This document shows, piece by piece, positions 1 to 11,530 of a stretch of DNA of 30,708 nucleotides. The position numbers and the translations under genes were made by a program. The notes under the pieces were generated by a model that saw only the letters and a program-made list of their open reading frames with translations, searched no databases and was not told where the DNA came from. Source of the stretch: Welwitschia mirabilis (Eukaryota; Gnetophyta; Gnetopsida; Welwitschiales). The stretch lies in NCBI GenBank assembly GCA_051453625.1, contig JBOZIK010000001.1:28879469-28910176 (forward strand), written 5' to 3'. Numbering within the stretch: the first letter of the stretch is position 1; every line of letters starts with the position of its first letter.

Positions 1-105
1 TGATTGTTTTTAAAAATGACTTCTCTACCATTTATGCTCTTTAACCTTTGAAAACTTGATTTATCTCCTGTCATATGCATTAAACAGTTACTATCTAGAA
101 ACTAA
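1..105 (-). pseudogene. Ty1-copia protease region (partial, decayed)
   Basis: On the minus strand a frame reads FLDSNCLMHMTGDKSSF. In plant Ty1-copia polyproteins the aspartic protease active site is D-S-G, followed a few residues later by an H-M-T-G-D block, and that layout is visible here. The catalytic Asp and Ser codons are at 93-95 and 90-92. The third residue, normally Gly, is Asn (87-89), so the protease is unlikely to be active. The frame lies just downstream of the gag relic, in the expected order gag then protease. Integrase and reverse transcriptase would lie beyond the left edge of the window. Identity is fairly sure from the motif plus its position; the exact domain limits cannot be set. 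Confidence 0.75.
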
Positions 106-274
106 ATTTTCATATGATATTCTCTAAAATTTATATATGACACAAAGATTTAGAGATTATTAACTTTAACCCACTTAGTCTTATTTACTTAGGTGGTATA
201 TTCTTCTTTAGGATAAATTTAAATGATAAAGCATTGACATGATCAGAGGTAAATATCATATATCAAAATTTGTA

Positions 275-2183
275 AAATAATTTAGAATGATCAAGTCTAC
301 CACAAAAATTGCATAAGATATTGGACACAAATGTACTTGTTTGGTTTACCTATTTTTAATAAATTTGTTCTTTAAAAGTGATAGCTAATTTGTCTCCATT
401 TTTCTTTCATATTCCAAGTATCTATTCTAATTTAGATGAATTACCAAAAAACTTATTTACAAATAATAAAACATCATTTACTTGATTATTTAACCTGAAG
501 TTATTGACTTTGAATACTCTGCACTTTCTTCTTCTTCCTTCTTTTCTTTTATGATGGTTTTTACTAAATTGTTCAATTCATTGATTCTTCTGGCAAGCTT
601 CTCACATTCTTTATATAACTCTTGACATATTTCTTCTAACTCATCTTCCTCCTCATCAATCATATCCAAGTCATTTGATGTTGAAATACTCGACACATTC
701 TTAAGAGATGAAACTAGGGCCATGAAAGATAATGTTCNNNNNNNNNNNNNNNNNNNNNNNNNNNNNNNNNNNNNNNNNNNNNNNNNNNNNNNNNNNNNNN
801 NNNNNNNNNNNNNNNNNNNNNNNNNNNNNNNNNNNNNNNNNNNNNNNNNNNNNNNNNNNNNNNNNNNNNNNNNNNNNNNNNNNNNNNNNNNNNNNNNNNN
901 NNNNNNNNNNNNNNNNNNNNNNNNNNNNNNNNNNNNNNNNNNNNNNNNNNNNNNNNNNNNNNNNNNNNNNNNNNNNNNNNNNNNNNNNNNNNNNNNNNNN
1001 NNNNNNNNNNNNNNNNNNNNNNNNNNNNNNNNNNNNNNNNNNNNNNNNNNNNNNNNNNNNNNNNNNNNNNNNNNNNNNNNNNNNNNNNNNNNNNNNNNNN
1101 NNNNNNNNNNNNNNNNNNNNNNNNNNNNNNNNNNNNNNNNNNNNNNNNNNNNNNNNNNTTCTTTCTCTATCTGATCATTATCTAAGTAGTTTTCTTCTTT
1201 TTCATCATCTTTATTACCCCAAGTTGTCATCAATGAGGTGTTATTAGATTTCCTACTTTCTCTTTTGGAGTTGGGGTATTCGTTGACCATATGTCCAAAT
1301 CCTTTGCATGAATAGCACTAGATTTTCTTTTTCTTGTTCTGTTCTCTTCTTTGTTTTGAATTGCTTTTCTTTGGATTCTTCTTAGTTCTCCTTCCTTTTT
1401 CCTATAGAGAAATCTTTTAAAATATCTAGCTAGAAGAGCTATCTCATCATTATTAAGTTCTTCGTCTAATCTATTAGGTCTGTAATCCTCCTACACATAT
1501 TTTAAAGCAATACGTTTTCTTCTATCTTTAGTAAATTTAAGTTCATAGGTTTGAAGATTATCTTGAAGTTTTTCCAATGCCATTGCACTGATATTTTTAC
1601 TTTCTTCGATGGTTGTTATCTTCACTTCAAATATCTTGGGTAAGAATCTCAACACTTTTCTTACCACTTTGCTTTCTTCCATATGTTCTTTGAGGCTTGC
1701 CATTGAGTTTACTATATCTGTAAGTCTAGCAAAAAATTTCTACAAGGTTTCTTCATCATACATATGAATGTCTTCAAATTTAGAAATAAGAATTTGTAGC
1801 TTTGCTTGTTTAATAGTGAATGTTCCTTCATGTACAACTTCCAAAATATCCCAAGCTTCTTTTACATGGTTATAGTTCATAATTCTTTTAAATTCATTTG
1901 CACATAATGCATAAAAAATAGCGTTAAGAGCACGGGCATCTATTGTGACTTTGGTTTTATCTATAGGAGTCCATTAATCTCTAGATTTGGAAATCAAGAT
2001 AGTATTTCCATTTGCATATACCTGGGCTATCATAGGCATTGTATAACATTTGTAAATAACCCCTTCTATATCAGCATCTAGGAATCTAAGAAAAATCTTC
2101 ATCCTGGCTTTCTAATAGAAATAGTTTGAATCATCAAACATGGGTGGACTAACAGTTAAAAATCCATTAGTTGGGTTATTCAT
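275..2183 (-). pseudogene. Ty1-copia gag polyprotein, broken
   Basis: Gag is the capsid/nucleocapsid precursor of the retroelement. From the ATG at 2183 one frame runs 230 codons to a stop at 1491-1493 and resembles the UBN2-type gag of plant copia elements (MNNPTNGF start, FDDSNYF, then KEAWDILE and FEDIHMYDEETL). It is interrupted by stops at 2112-2114, 1974-1976 and 1740-1742. After a frameshift between about 1490 and 1317 a zinc knuckle follows at 1276-1317 (CYSCKGFGHMVNEY), with Tyr in place of the last Cys. An acidic, coiled-coil-like tail follows (about 490-740, ELYKECEKLARRINELNNLV). A second knuckle at 275-313 (CNFCGRLDHSKLF) has Phe for the last Cys. N at 738-1158 hides part of the gene. 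It cannot give a functional product. Confidence 0.85.
738..1158. other. Run of N (421 bases) inside the copia gag relic
   Basis: Undetermined bases. Frames crossing this run are not evidence of coding. Gag coding is recognisable on both sides on the minus strand, so the missing stretch is probably gag, possibly with an insertion. Confidence 0.95.
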
Positions 2184-2234
2184 TTTTCTGGTTCTTAAGT
2201 CTAGATCTGTAAAAATCTCTTAAAGACTAAAGTA

Positions 2235-2247
2235 CACTCTGATACTA
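2235..2247 (-). other. Primer-binding site of the copia element (initiator tRNA-Met type)
   Basis: The minus strand reads TAGTATCAGAGTG, between the LTR edge and the gag ATG at 2183. Plant copia elements commonly prime with initiator tRNA-Met, whose complement begins TGGTATCAGAGC. This site differs at two positions, G to A and C to T. It fixes the element's orientation and the inner edge of its 5' LTR. Confidence 0.8.
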
Positions 2248-2534
2248 AATGATAGGATTGAGAACCCTAAAGGGGAGGTGAATAAGTTCTTTTTAAAAAC
2301 TTTAAGCTCAAAATAGCTTAATTAAATCTAATTATAGATTGCATATAACCAAATAATAAAATTAAAATCATGCATACAATGAATAAAAAATAGAGTGTAA
2401 ACCATAAAACAAAAACTACTAATTTGGATGTACATAAGATTTATAATGGTCCAAAAACTTTCCTACTTCACTCTTAATGATCAGCTTCTCCCAATCTTGA
2501 TCTTAAATCTCTATTACTTCATAGGTTTTTCTAG

Positions 2535-2668
2535 GCTTACTTGTTAACCCTTACAAATAGACTTGTATAGGCTAAGCCTCAACCTTAACAATAGACTTTT
2601 GTAGGTTAAGTCTCAACCTTTGACAATAGACTTTTATAGGCTAAGTCTCAACCTTTGAAGATAAATAG
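2535..2668. repeat. Tandem repeat, 34-36 base unit, about 3.8 copies
   Basis: Units start at 2535, 2571, 2605 and 2640. The shared core is gctaagtctcaacctt followed by caatagactttt and tatag. The repeat lies within the copia LTR, near its inner (U5) end in the coding direction. Confidence 0.85.
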
Positions 2669-3072
2669 AAGTGATGTAATAAAGTCTTTGTAGATCTGAT
2701 GTTACTTGTTTAGTATCAATACACAGAATGGAGCTCTTCTCTAAATGAATACAGTGATGAAGTCCATAGATTTGATTCTAGGTGATGTCCTATTCAAAAA
2801 TAGATCTCCTCAATCAGATACGAACCAGTACAAAAGATGTTCTAATGAAATATGCTACTTGATCTTTCACATCCACAATGAATATGCCAGTTTTGAAATG
2901 TGCTAAAAGATCTCTAGGTCATTTCCTACTTAATTATATGTAATGAAGGGTTATTAGGGTTTGATAAAATTAAATAGTACCTCCAATGGCTATAAACGGC
3001 TATAAAATGTCTAGGTAACAGCTAGGTAATGGATACATAACATCTACAAGATTTACTTTTCTATATCATTCT

Positions 3073-3433
3073 GTTGACCTCACAAATATATGGTCGACCC
3101 CATAAGAACTCGGATAACTCCATCTTTGGTTTGGTCGACCCCTTATCTCTTGTTCTAGAACTATGGACTTATCAGTTCCTCAGGTTCGGTCGACTCCATG
3201 AAACTCCAAAAAATCCATTTTCTTTCGATCTAGGACTTAACTGTTGCTCCTAAAATTCGGTTGATCCCATGAATATCCAGTTGATCCCATTCCTCTTGAT
3301 CTAGGATTATTGGTTCTTAAGATCATAGATCCAGTCAACCCCTTCATAATCCAATTGACCCCTCTAGATTTAGTTCATTTCTACTATGTCTACTTTAGGT
3401 GTGGTCAATCCCTCTAGGATCCGACCAATTCCC
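3073..3433. repeat. Cluster of spaced GGTCGACCCC-type motifs
   Basis: Perfect GGTCGACCCC occurs at 3092-3101 and 3133-3142. Decayed forms lie at 3188, 3259, 3280, 3333, 3353 and 3403, and weaker ones at 3073 and 3421, spaced about 20-70 bases apart. Most changes turn the central CG into TG or CA. The cluster lies inside the copia LTR. I have seen similar text in plant LTRs, but assign no function. Confidence 0.75.
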
Positions 3434-3566
3434 ATTGGAGGTAAACATAATTAAGCAGTTTATTTCATGCATTTGATTCACATCTTTCACCTGCATAACT
3501 CAAACTAATCTGCACATAATATCTAACAAATTTGCATTACACTAAAGGAATTAGTTGGACATTGAT

Positions 3567-3796
3567 TAGCAAATATTATCTAATAGATTTCACCTAATGC
3601 CATATGACAATCTCTACCAAACATTATATGAGAACCATTACCAAATGATAAATAACAAGGATTCTAGCTAATGCTAGAGGATATAATCTTATCTATCTAA
3701 CACTACAAGACAAAATCTACCAAATGCTATGAGATAGAATCTTATCTACCTAGTGCTAAATGATGAAGATTCTACCTAACAATACAAGTTCAAGAG
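3567..3796. repeat. Diverged tandem array, 24-29 base units, about 9 copies
   Basis: Units start near 3567, 3592, 3616, 3640, 3666, 3695, 3719, 3748 and 3774. Typical units are accaaatgctatgagataga and acctagtgctaaatgatgaa, most ending in attct or tatct. Unit length varies by small insertions. The array lies at the far end of the copia LTR, where tobacco Tnt1 and Tto1 carry tandem regulatory boxes in U3. A regulatory role here is only an analogy. Confidence 0.8.
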
Positions 3797-4580
3797 CTTG
3801 TAACCATTTCTCAGCTCCATATATTTCTATAGAAAGGCTTTAAACCTTTTATTACACTCATTTTTTAGCTTGGAAGGATTTGAGACTTTAAAGCATCAAT
3901 TTGTGATGTATTTCTAGGTGAATCTTTATAGGAGTGAGCTAGTCTTCGAGGATTATTTAAAGAGTTCTTCTTGATTTCTTCTTTCTTTACTATAATGTTG
4001 TTCTTTATATAATGTAAAATTGTTTTTCCTTGATCTTGATTTAAGAATAATATCATAATTGAAATTCTTTGATAACTTCTTCAACTATTAAGTCTATTTT
4101 AGTTGTGTGAATTCCTCTTTATAACTTAGCCTTTTAATTTCATAGATCTTGAGTACTTTATAACTCCTTACATTTTATTATTATTTAATACTAATGTATT
4201 AGTTGGATTGATCATTTATCATTTGTAGATGAGATTATGCTCCATGAATTGCACTAAAAGCACCTGGTGCATTTTATTATTTTAGAGAAATATAGTTAGA
4301 TAAATTTGGACTAAAGGATTACATAGGATGAAACAATGATATCTTAGAGCTACTTTGTTTTCCTCCTCTCTAAGACGAAGTTTAAAACTCTAAAAATCAT
4401 TTCATCTCTTCTTCTTTTCTTCTTCCTTTTTATAACTTGCATTAAGATTAAAGATAGTGCAATTATAGCCAATACAAAATTTTATTCTTAAGGAATAATA
4501 ATAACTAAGTTTATAACTTAGTTTTAAATTTGAAACATTATATTATAAGTTAATCATCCTTCTCAATGATGTGGTTCTTC
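3797..4580. other. AT-rich spacer, nothing recognised
   Basis: I see no gene, RNA or repeat. A 63-codon minus frame at 3865-4056 has no recognisable content and is taken as chance. Confidence 0.6.
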
Positions 4581-5927
4581 CTTATGGATCTAATAAACTA
4601 TTACATTCTCAAAACTACTAATATTAATTTGGCATCCATTTTGGAATGTATGCTTAACAGTGTCATGTTTCCTATGGATTTGATAAACTGTTATTCTCTT
4701 GTGATTGCTAATATTAGTTTGAAATCAATTTTTTGATGTGTACTTAATATAGTAATTCCTTCTTATGGATCTCATAAAGTATTATATTTCCATGGCTCCT
4801 ATATCGATTTGGCATTGATTTTAAGTTTTTTATTCAATAGTGTGATGTTTCCTTATGGATATGATTAATTTCTATGGTCTAACAACTATTAATATTAATC
4901 TAGCATTGATTTTTTGATGACTTCTTAATAGTGTAATGCCTCCTTATGAATTGAATAATGTGTTATTCTTTCACAATTGCTAATATTAGTCTAGCATTGA
5001 TTTTTGGATGCTTACTCAATAATGATACCACCTTATGGATCTAATGAACTATTATGGTCCCATAATTGTTAATATTATTTTGGAATTTATTTTGAGGTTC
5101 ATTTTCAATAGTGTAGTGCTTCCTTATGAATCTAATAAAATATTAGACTCTTGTGACTATATTGTTGGTCCAGCATTAATCTGGAATGTCTACTTGATAG
5201 CGTGGCATTTTCTTATAGATCTAATAAAGTATTATGCTTCCATGACTACTGGTATGGGTTTGGCATTGATTTTAGGATTATTTATTAATAGCATGACATT
5301 TCTTTATGAATTTAACAAATTGTTATGCTCCTATGACTACTGATATTAGTTTGGCATTGATCACTTAACAGTGTGATGTATTCTTATGGATCTAATAAAC
5401 TATTATGTTTCCATAATTGCTAATGTTAATATTGCATTAATTTTTAATGCCTTATTAACTATATGATGTTCCCTTATGGATTTGATAAAGTGTTATGCTC
5501 TTATAACTACTAATATTAGCTTGGAATTGATTTTAAGATGCTTGCTTAACAATTTGGTGTTCCCTTATGGATCTAATAAATTATTTCACTTCTATAACTA
5601 CTAATATCAATCTAGCATTAATTTTGGAATTCTTTCACAATAATTTGTTATCCCATTATGAAATTTGCAAGGTTTTATGCTTCCATAACTACTAATATCA
5701 ATTTGGATTTGATTTTTTGATGGTTTCTTAATAGTATTATGTTTCCTTATGAATTTGATGAATTATTATGTTATTATGGCTATTAATGATAGTTTAGCAT
5801 TAATTTTTAAATTTCTACCTAATATTGTAACATTTTCTTATGGATTTGATAAAGTCTTATGCTCTTAAAATTAATTATGTTAAAATAACATCATCTTTAT
5901 GCTATATTATTAATAGTATAACACTCC
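4581..5927 (+). repeat. Tandem array of about 15 diverged 89-92 base units
   Basis: The marker cttatggat (or a close variant) recurs at 4581, 4671, 4762, 4852, 4943, 5032, 5123, 5212, 5303, 5383, 5473, 5564, 5654, 5745 and 5837. The steps are 90, 91, 90, 91, 89, 91, 89, 91, 80, 90, 91, 90, 91 and 92. Within each unit the order is cttatggat, then aataaa-ttatg, then c-at-actactaatatta, then tttggcattgattttt, then cttaatagtgtgatg. One unit (5303-5382) lacks about 10 bases. Chance in-frame runs occur where steps add up to multiples of three, for example 5035-5343. The family is unknown to me; it is either a minisatellite or the repeat part of an unidentified element. Confidence 0.9.
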
Positions 5928-6400
5928 CTCATGGATTTGATTCATCTTTTCACTTTGTAGGTAGATTAAGGTGTTACTACTTAATACTATGATGAATCAA
6001 AATTACCTAGCTAATATTGTAATGCTTCCTTACAAGTCTAGTTTATCTTTTTATTTTACAAGCTACTTAGATCATTACTGCTTAACCTTACGATGAAATT
6101 GGGTTGCCCAGTTATTAGTGTAGTATTTCCTTATAACTTTAGTTCATCTTTTCACTTCATAAGATGTTTAGATCATTTCTACTTAATTCCATGATGAATN
6201 NNNNNNNNNNNNNNNNNNNNNNNNNNNNNNNNNNNNNNNNNNNNNNNNNNNNNNNNNNNNNNNNNNNNNNAGATTACTACTACTTAATTCAATGATGAAT
6301 TTGAACTACCTAGCTAGTAATGTAACATTTATAAGTTTGCTTTACTTTTTACTTTATAGACCATTTACTCTAGTTCATCTTTTTGACTTGTAGTGAATTC
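5928..6400 (+). repeat. Array continues with a 101 base unit
   Basis: The same junction marker appears at 5928, 6029 and 6130, exactly 101 bases apart, and the homologous point recurs at about 6331. The unit body differs from the 91 base family: agttcatcttttcactt, then agattattactacttaat, then atgatgaat, then tacctagctaatattgtaatg. The N run at 6200-6270 hides part of one or two units. The spacing across it, about two units of 101, fits its stated length. The last partial unit fades near 6400. Confidence 0.85.
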
Positions 6401-9400
6401 ATAAATATTATTTTTTGCCTCCTTTATCTTCTCTACATTACTTTATTCCTCTTAGTTATGTTGTGAGTCTAACCAAATTCTAGTCAACTCTTCTATCACT
6501 AATACTTTTGATGTCATGTTCTTAAGTAAAACAAAATTCTTTTCTATCTTCATAAATAAAGGTTATAAATCCATTTTAACTTATATTTTTCACTTTTAAT
6601 CATACAAGTAGGACATAAGTGCTTTTCAATTTTTGTCTTTCTCTTTCAAAAATTATCTTTTACTTATCTTACATTCTTTTATACATCTATTCCTTTACTT
6701 TTCTTAGGTTATTTACTTTAACTCGTTTGATTTTTCTCTAATCTTATACCCTAGTTAATTTTTACACTATCCAAGGGTATAGATTTTAATATTTTCTTTC
6801 ATTAAATGACAAAATTATAATCTTACATTTGTGGCTGAGGAAGTATATAACTTATTGACTAGGCCTAAATTTGAATGGATACTTATCTTTAATATTTCAT
6901 ATCTTCTTTTATTTCCACATTTAATGTTTATTTGTATAAGGTCTTTTGAATCTTAAATTCTATCTATACTTCAAATGATTATGCTAGTCATACCTTCTAG
7001 CATCCCTAATACAATTCAATTTCTATAACACCTTAGGCTATAAAGAAAACTGTGGTCTTTCAAATGGAGTTCTTAAGATGGTTTAATTTTTTACTAATGA
7101 ATTATAAGAACTGATTTTTTTTCAAATTACCTATTTTTATTTAATTTATCATCAACTTCATCATTAGGATGACTATGATATTTTTTTTTTCAAATGTTAT
7201 TTTGATTTCTTTGTATGCTACTTTAAGAATCCTTACTATGGGTAGGAGCTTTCTTCACTCCCATTACTTACAACTATGCACATATGTCATTTCTCTTTTA
7301 TCTGTATCCTGTGATTGTAAAGTTTTCTAGATTGGATTTATAACATTTTCTTTGAAGTAATTTTGTAATTAACTAATATAAAGAAAACCTCAAATTCTAG
7401 TTATTTAACTTTTGAAAACATTCTTCTATCTCTCTATTTTTCTTTTATAGTAGTAATTACTTTGAGAACATTAAATAAATTAATCTCCCTTATTACATCA
7501 TAATGTCCTTAGTGTTTCTTTATAGGATTAATTATTGTGGATTTAAACTTTCTTATAATCCTTATTATTCTTTAGTAAGTGGAGTGTATTTTGATTAAGT
7601 CACTAGTTCTCTTGCCTTTTATAAAATTTGTTATTATTGCTTAATTATTATTATTTTCTTTTCATGACTCTACAAATGCAAATACACAGGAAGACATCCT
7701 TGAAAACTTCACATTTTAAAGTAAAAGATAACATCCTTCCATTACAAAATATTACTCCTACTTTGACTTTTCTTGATGTATAAGAGGAAGAGAAATGCTC
7801 TTCCATAATCATTCCTTTAAGTCTAAGCATTAAGAAAAGTTATTATTTTCTCAATGTTTTAGCTCTTTTATTGGCATTAATTATGAATGTCTCTATTTTA
7901 ATCTTAAAATTTATTATAGAAGGATACTTTTCTTCCTTATCCTAGTTCACTTTAAAAGAAGAAAAATATAAATATGGACAAATATAAAAGTATTTATTTT
8001 AAGATCAAGTTTTCATGCAAAATTGCTTTCTTTATCTAGATTACTACTTCTTCTTATATCTAGTTGAGAAGAGAATTTTTACAATGGATTGATTAATGTT
8101 ATTTCTTTATATAGGTTTCCATTTTTTTTTCTATCCTATCTTTAGATTTGAAAAACTCTTTCTTGCTAGTTACATTATAGACTTCTATTTTGTTCATGAC
8201 TCCATAACCTCCTCTTTTGGTAACCTTAGTGCTAGTTTCTTTAGCTTATTCTAATATTAGTAAGACTTATTTTGTAATTATTGTAGAATTTATTTCAAAT
8301 ATATAAGCTTTACTAGCCCATCTTGATCAATCTGAGTAGTTGAAAAGTCTTATTATTTAATAGGCTACCAATCACTCTCATCCTGATGATGTTTTCTATT
8401 TTACAAATGAAAAGAGGATTTTTACATTGCTTATTTTTTGAAATTTTTGGCATATCACTTAGTGGATTCCTAATGGAATCTTATCTACTAGAATTTGAAG
8501 CTCATTATCAACAACTTAAAGGTAGTACATTATATGCTATAATAAAACATCAATTAAAATACTCCGAGGTTTACCTTTAGATGTTGAATGTATGTTGGGA
8601 TACTATATAGTATTTTTTTTTGTTATGATTTAGGGATTTAATATTGTTTTTGATGGTTTTCCTTTCTTATAGTGCTTATTGTAGACAAAGTTAAACTCCA
8701 TGTGCTTAGAGAATTAGTCTATTTGAAGTAAGAAGGCTTAAATAGAGGTTTTCATCTCTACACTAATATAAAAGATCACTGGCATTACTTACTTAGGCCA
8801 AGCCTTTAATCATTTTATTAAAAGATTATTTGTTATGAAGGAGGACCTCTATAATTTTTATCATTATCACTATGTATCCAAAGAACACCTTGAAAATTCT
8901 CTAAAACATATTATTAATTTATTAAATCATTATTATAATAAGTCAGTCATCTTGGATTACTTACTATTTAATAATGAAGAAGGTGAAATTCTTTTAGCTA
9001 GGGCTCTTTATTCATAAGAGCATGGTCCCTAGTGATGTACTAGTTTGGTTGTCTTTTCTAATCTCAAGTCATCATGGTATTATTATTATTTCCTCATTAT
9101 TTCCTACAGTTCTCTTCATTTCTTATTTGTGATAGTTATTGAACTTTAATAATATTCTTAGTTTTAAAAGAAATTTTTTTTGCACATTCATATGGATTGA
9201 TTTTGCCTAATACTGATTGTAAAATTTCTAATTTTCCTTATAAAAATTAAAATAAGAAAGAAAAATATTTTAATGGTAATTAAGAACATAATTTAATGAC
9301 ATTACAAAAGGCTAAAGAAAAAATAATCATTATTACATAAGTGAAAAAATATGATTGCTAAAGAGAAAATAGTACTTATACCTACTATATAATATTCTAA

Positions 9401-9584
9401 TAAGAGAATTAAATTCCATTATACAAAATGCAATATCTTAGTTAGATAGTTCAGCTAAGCCATACTACCTTGAAGGTCTAGTTTGTGCTACCATTAAGGA
9501 GCTAGGCCAATATGTCAAGTAGTCAGTATGCTTTATGAAAATAACATGCATGCCTTCACCTCCTAAAATATCTTATTTAGTCAT
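6401..9584. other. AT-rich region, nothing recognised
   Basis: I found no protein family, RNA or clear repeat on either strand. The short frames at 8386-8580 and 8835-9017 are AT-driven, with no known motif and no neighbouring coding sequence. Old, unrecognisable element debris is likely. Confidence 0.5.
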
Positions 9585-9673
9585 NNNNNNNNNNNNNNNN
9601 NNNNNNNNNNNNNNNNNNNNNNNNNNNNNNNNNNNNNNNNNNNNNNNNNNNNNNNNNNNNNNNNNNNNNNNNN
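9585..9673. other. Run of N (89 bases)
   Basis: Undetermined bases. Nothing recognisable lies on either side. Confidence 0.95.
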
Positions 9674-11224
9674 GATTAAAAATTACTATAATAGATGATG
9701 ATTTTAGAAATAATGTTTTAAAATAGTTACATTAGTACTTTAAATAAAATGAATAGTCTTTGATTTATCACTTAGTTTCTTTACCTATGCTATAGCTACA
9801 TAAGTCTTGGATAAATAATTATATCTTAATAATGATGCTTGAGCTATACTTGCTTTTGTTTGTCTTCATTACACATAACCATGGAGATTGTCATATAAGC
9901 ATGAAAGAATGCTTCAAGGATTAGCATAGCTTCATGTATGGATTTAGTTTCTTTAAGTACATTCTTAAAATATGATTTGATACATTTTGGATATTGTTAT
10001 TATTATTGAGGGAAAAAACGAAAATATTCCCTTTATTTAGATCTTCATTACTATAATTCTAAATATAATATGTTCTAGTAAGTTTATTTCTCCTTAATAT
10101 AATTATATAAAATAAATCTAATGATGATTAAAACTATTATGACTATCTAGATAATTCATTAAATATTTGTGTTAGCTAGAATTATATGCATTTATTTTTG
10201 TGATGTATTCACTAAACAAGGCTAAATCAAAATTATCCTAATAGTAATCATTCACATACTTGGATTTCCCCATCAAGGTAGATTTTATTGCTTTTTTTTT
10301 TTCATAAGACCTTTTGGAACTAAATTTTATCATTAATCCATATCCTAGCAATGTATGAATGTACTTTAATTTAATATCCTACAACCTTAACGTTAATGGA
10401 TTATGTTGTATCCTCCAGAGATATTTAAAGGAAGTGGGAGTTACTTCTAAATATGCATCCACCTCATGTACTACCTATCACTTGTATTAGGGTTATATCA
10501 AGGTAAAGTATAAGACTATGTCATTAAAAATAGTCATATTTGTATAGTTTAAAACTTAAAGTATAACCAAATATAACTAACATCTGGAGGATGGCTAGAT
10601 ATTGATTCAAAATTCCATTAATGAGAATTAGAGCCTCCTATTATATTGGTAAAGTATTATCCTTAAATGTATTCTTGTATGTTTTATAATAAGTTTACAT
10701 ATTCTTAACTATATATAAGACATCTTTCTATGTGTTAAAAAACTAGTGAAAAATGATGGAAAAAGACTTATAACATGGGTATTATTTATAAATGAAGATA
10801 ACCTAGAAATCAATTATAGGTAAATATATAATAATAATATGACTTATTTTTTTCAAAGTTAAAAAATGCTAATAAAGGAATAAGTAAAATTTAATCTTGA
10901 GTCTTACTATGTTTATTTGTTAATAATATTAAAGAATCAAGAAAGACAAAATAAAAGGGAAAAAAATAGTGTTTAATTAGGATAAGAAATGTTAGGGTGT
11001 CATACCTTTATAGTTATCTTGTTTCCCTCCTATTTAATTAAGTTTAACATATCTCAAATATTAATTTTTAATTTTTTTTTAAATTCTTATAAGTTAGTGA
11101 ATTTTGTATTATTTCTATTTAGTTTTCTACCATAGGATTTTGGTGTTATCTTCATAGCGTCCTTGCCTTGGTTAATGAAGGAAAAAAACCTCTGCAAAAA
11201 AAAAGATATTAATCTTTATCTTTT
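9674..11224. other. AT-rich region, nothing recognised
   Basis: This stretch has many A and T runs and no open frame of note. I see no gene or repeat up to the plastid insertion. Confidence 0.5.
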
Positions 11225-11230
11225 AGAATC

Positions 11231-11257
11231 CGAGCTAGAAGGGATTTGAACCCTTGA
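11231..11257 (-). tRNA. 3' part of a tRNA (T arm and acceptor strand), cut by a gap
   Basis: The minus strand gives a perfect five-pair T stem with a seven-base TTCAAAT loop (AAGGG-TTCAAAT-CCCTT, 11239-11255). This is followed by a seven-base acceptor strand CTAGCTC and discriminator G (11231). The D arm, anticodon and 5' acceptor strand would lie in the N run, so the amino acid cannot be read. It lies on the same strand as, and downstream of, an rps14 start, where plastid genomes have trnfM. The acceptor strand does not match the trnfM I know, although the T-arm neighbourhood is similar. It is probably an organelle-type tRNA fragment. Confidence 0.6.
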
Positions 11258-11530
11258 NNNNNNNNNNNNNNNNNNNNNNNNNNNNNNNNNNNNNNNNNNN
11301 NNNNNNNNNNNNNNNNNNNNNNNNNNNNNNNNNNNNNNNNNNNNNNNNNNNNNNNNNNNNNNNNNNNNNNNNNNNNNNNNNNNNNNNNNNNNNNNNNNNN
11401 NNNNNNNNNNNNNNNNNNNNNNNNNNNNNNNNNNNNNNNNNNNNNNNNNNNNNNNNNNNNNNNNNNNNNNNNNNNNNNNNNNNNNNNNNNNNNNNNNNNN
11501 NNNNNNNNNNNNNNNNNNNNNNNNNNNNNN
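11258..11530. other. Run of N (273 bases) inside the plastid-derived segment
   Basis: The run lies between the start of rps14 and the 3' end of a tRNA on the same strand. A full 100-codon rps14 from its ATG would end near 11283 and a full tRNA would reach about 11302, so both cannot fit. Either the run is too short or something is missing. Confidence 0.9.

Larger units (their letters stand above)
2250..3781 (-). mobile_element. 5' LTR of the Ty1-copia element (outer edge uncertain)
   Basis: The inner edge is clear. On the plus strand the LTR begins TGATAGGATTGAG at 2250, so on the coding strand it ends in CA two bases before the primer-binding site. The plus-strand text after the edge (gagaaccctaaaggggaggtgaataa) is of a kind common in plant copia LTRs. 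The outer edge is ambiguous: plus-strand ...TAACA, which is TGTTA on the coding strand, occurs at 3528, 3702 and 3781. I chose the outermost so that the tandem array at 3567-3796 falls within the promoter-proximal U3 part. This gives about 1.5 kb. The other LTR lies outside the window, so the edge and target-site duplication cannot be confirmed. Confidence 0.6.

Noticed and set aside
490-1290. 266-codon minus frame as one gene
   Set aside because: More than half of it is N. Only the flanks are real, and they are the tail of the broken copia gag.
4581-6400. CRISPR array
   Set aside because: Units are contiguous and diverged along their whole length, with no identical short repeats and unique spacers, and the context is a plant nuclear genome.
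8386-9017. Two short plus frames (64 and 60 codons) as small genes
   Set aside because: No motif, no homology I recognise and no conserved neighbour. Expected by chance at this base composition.
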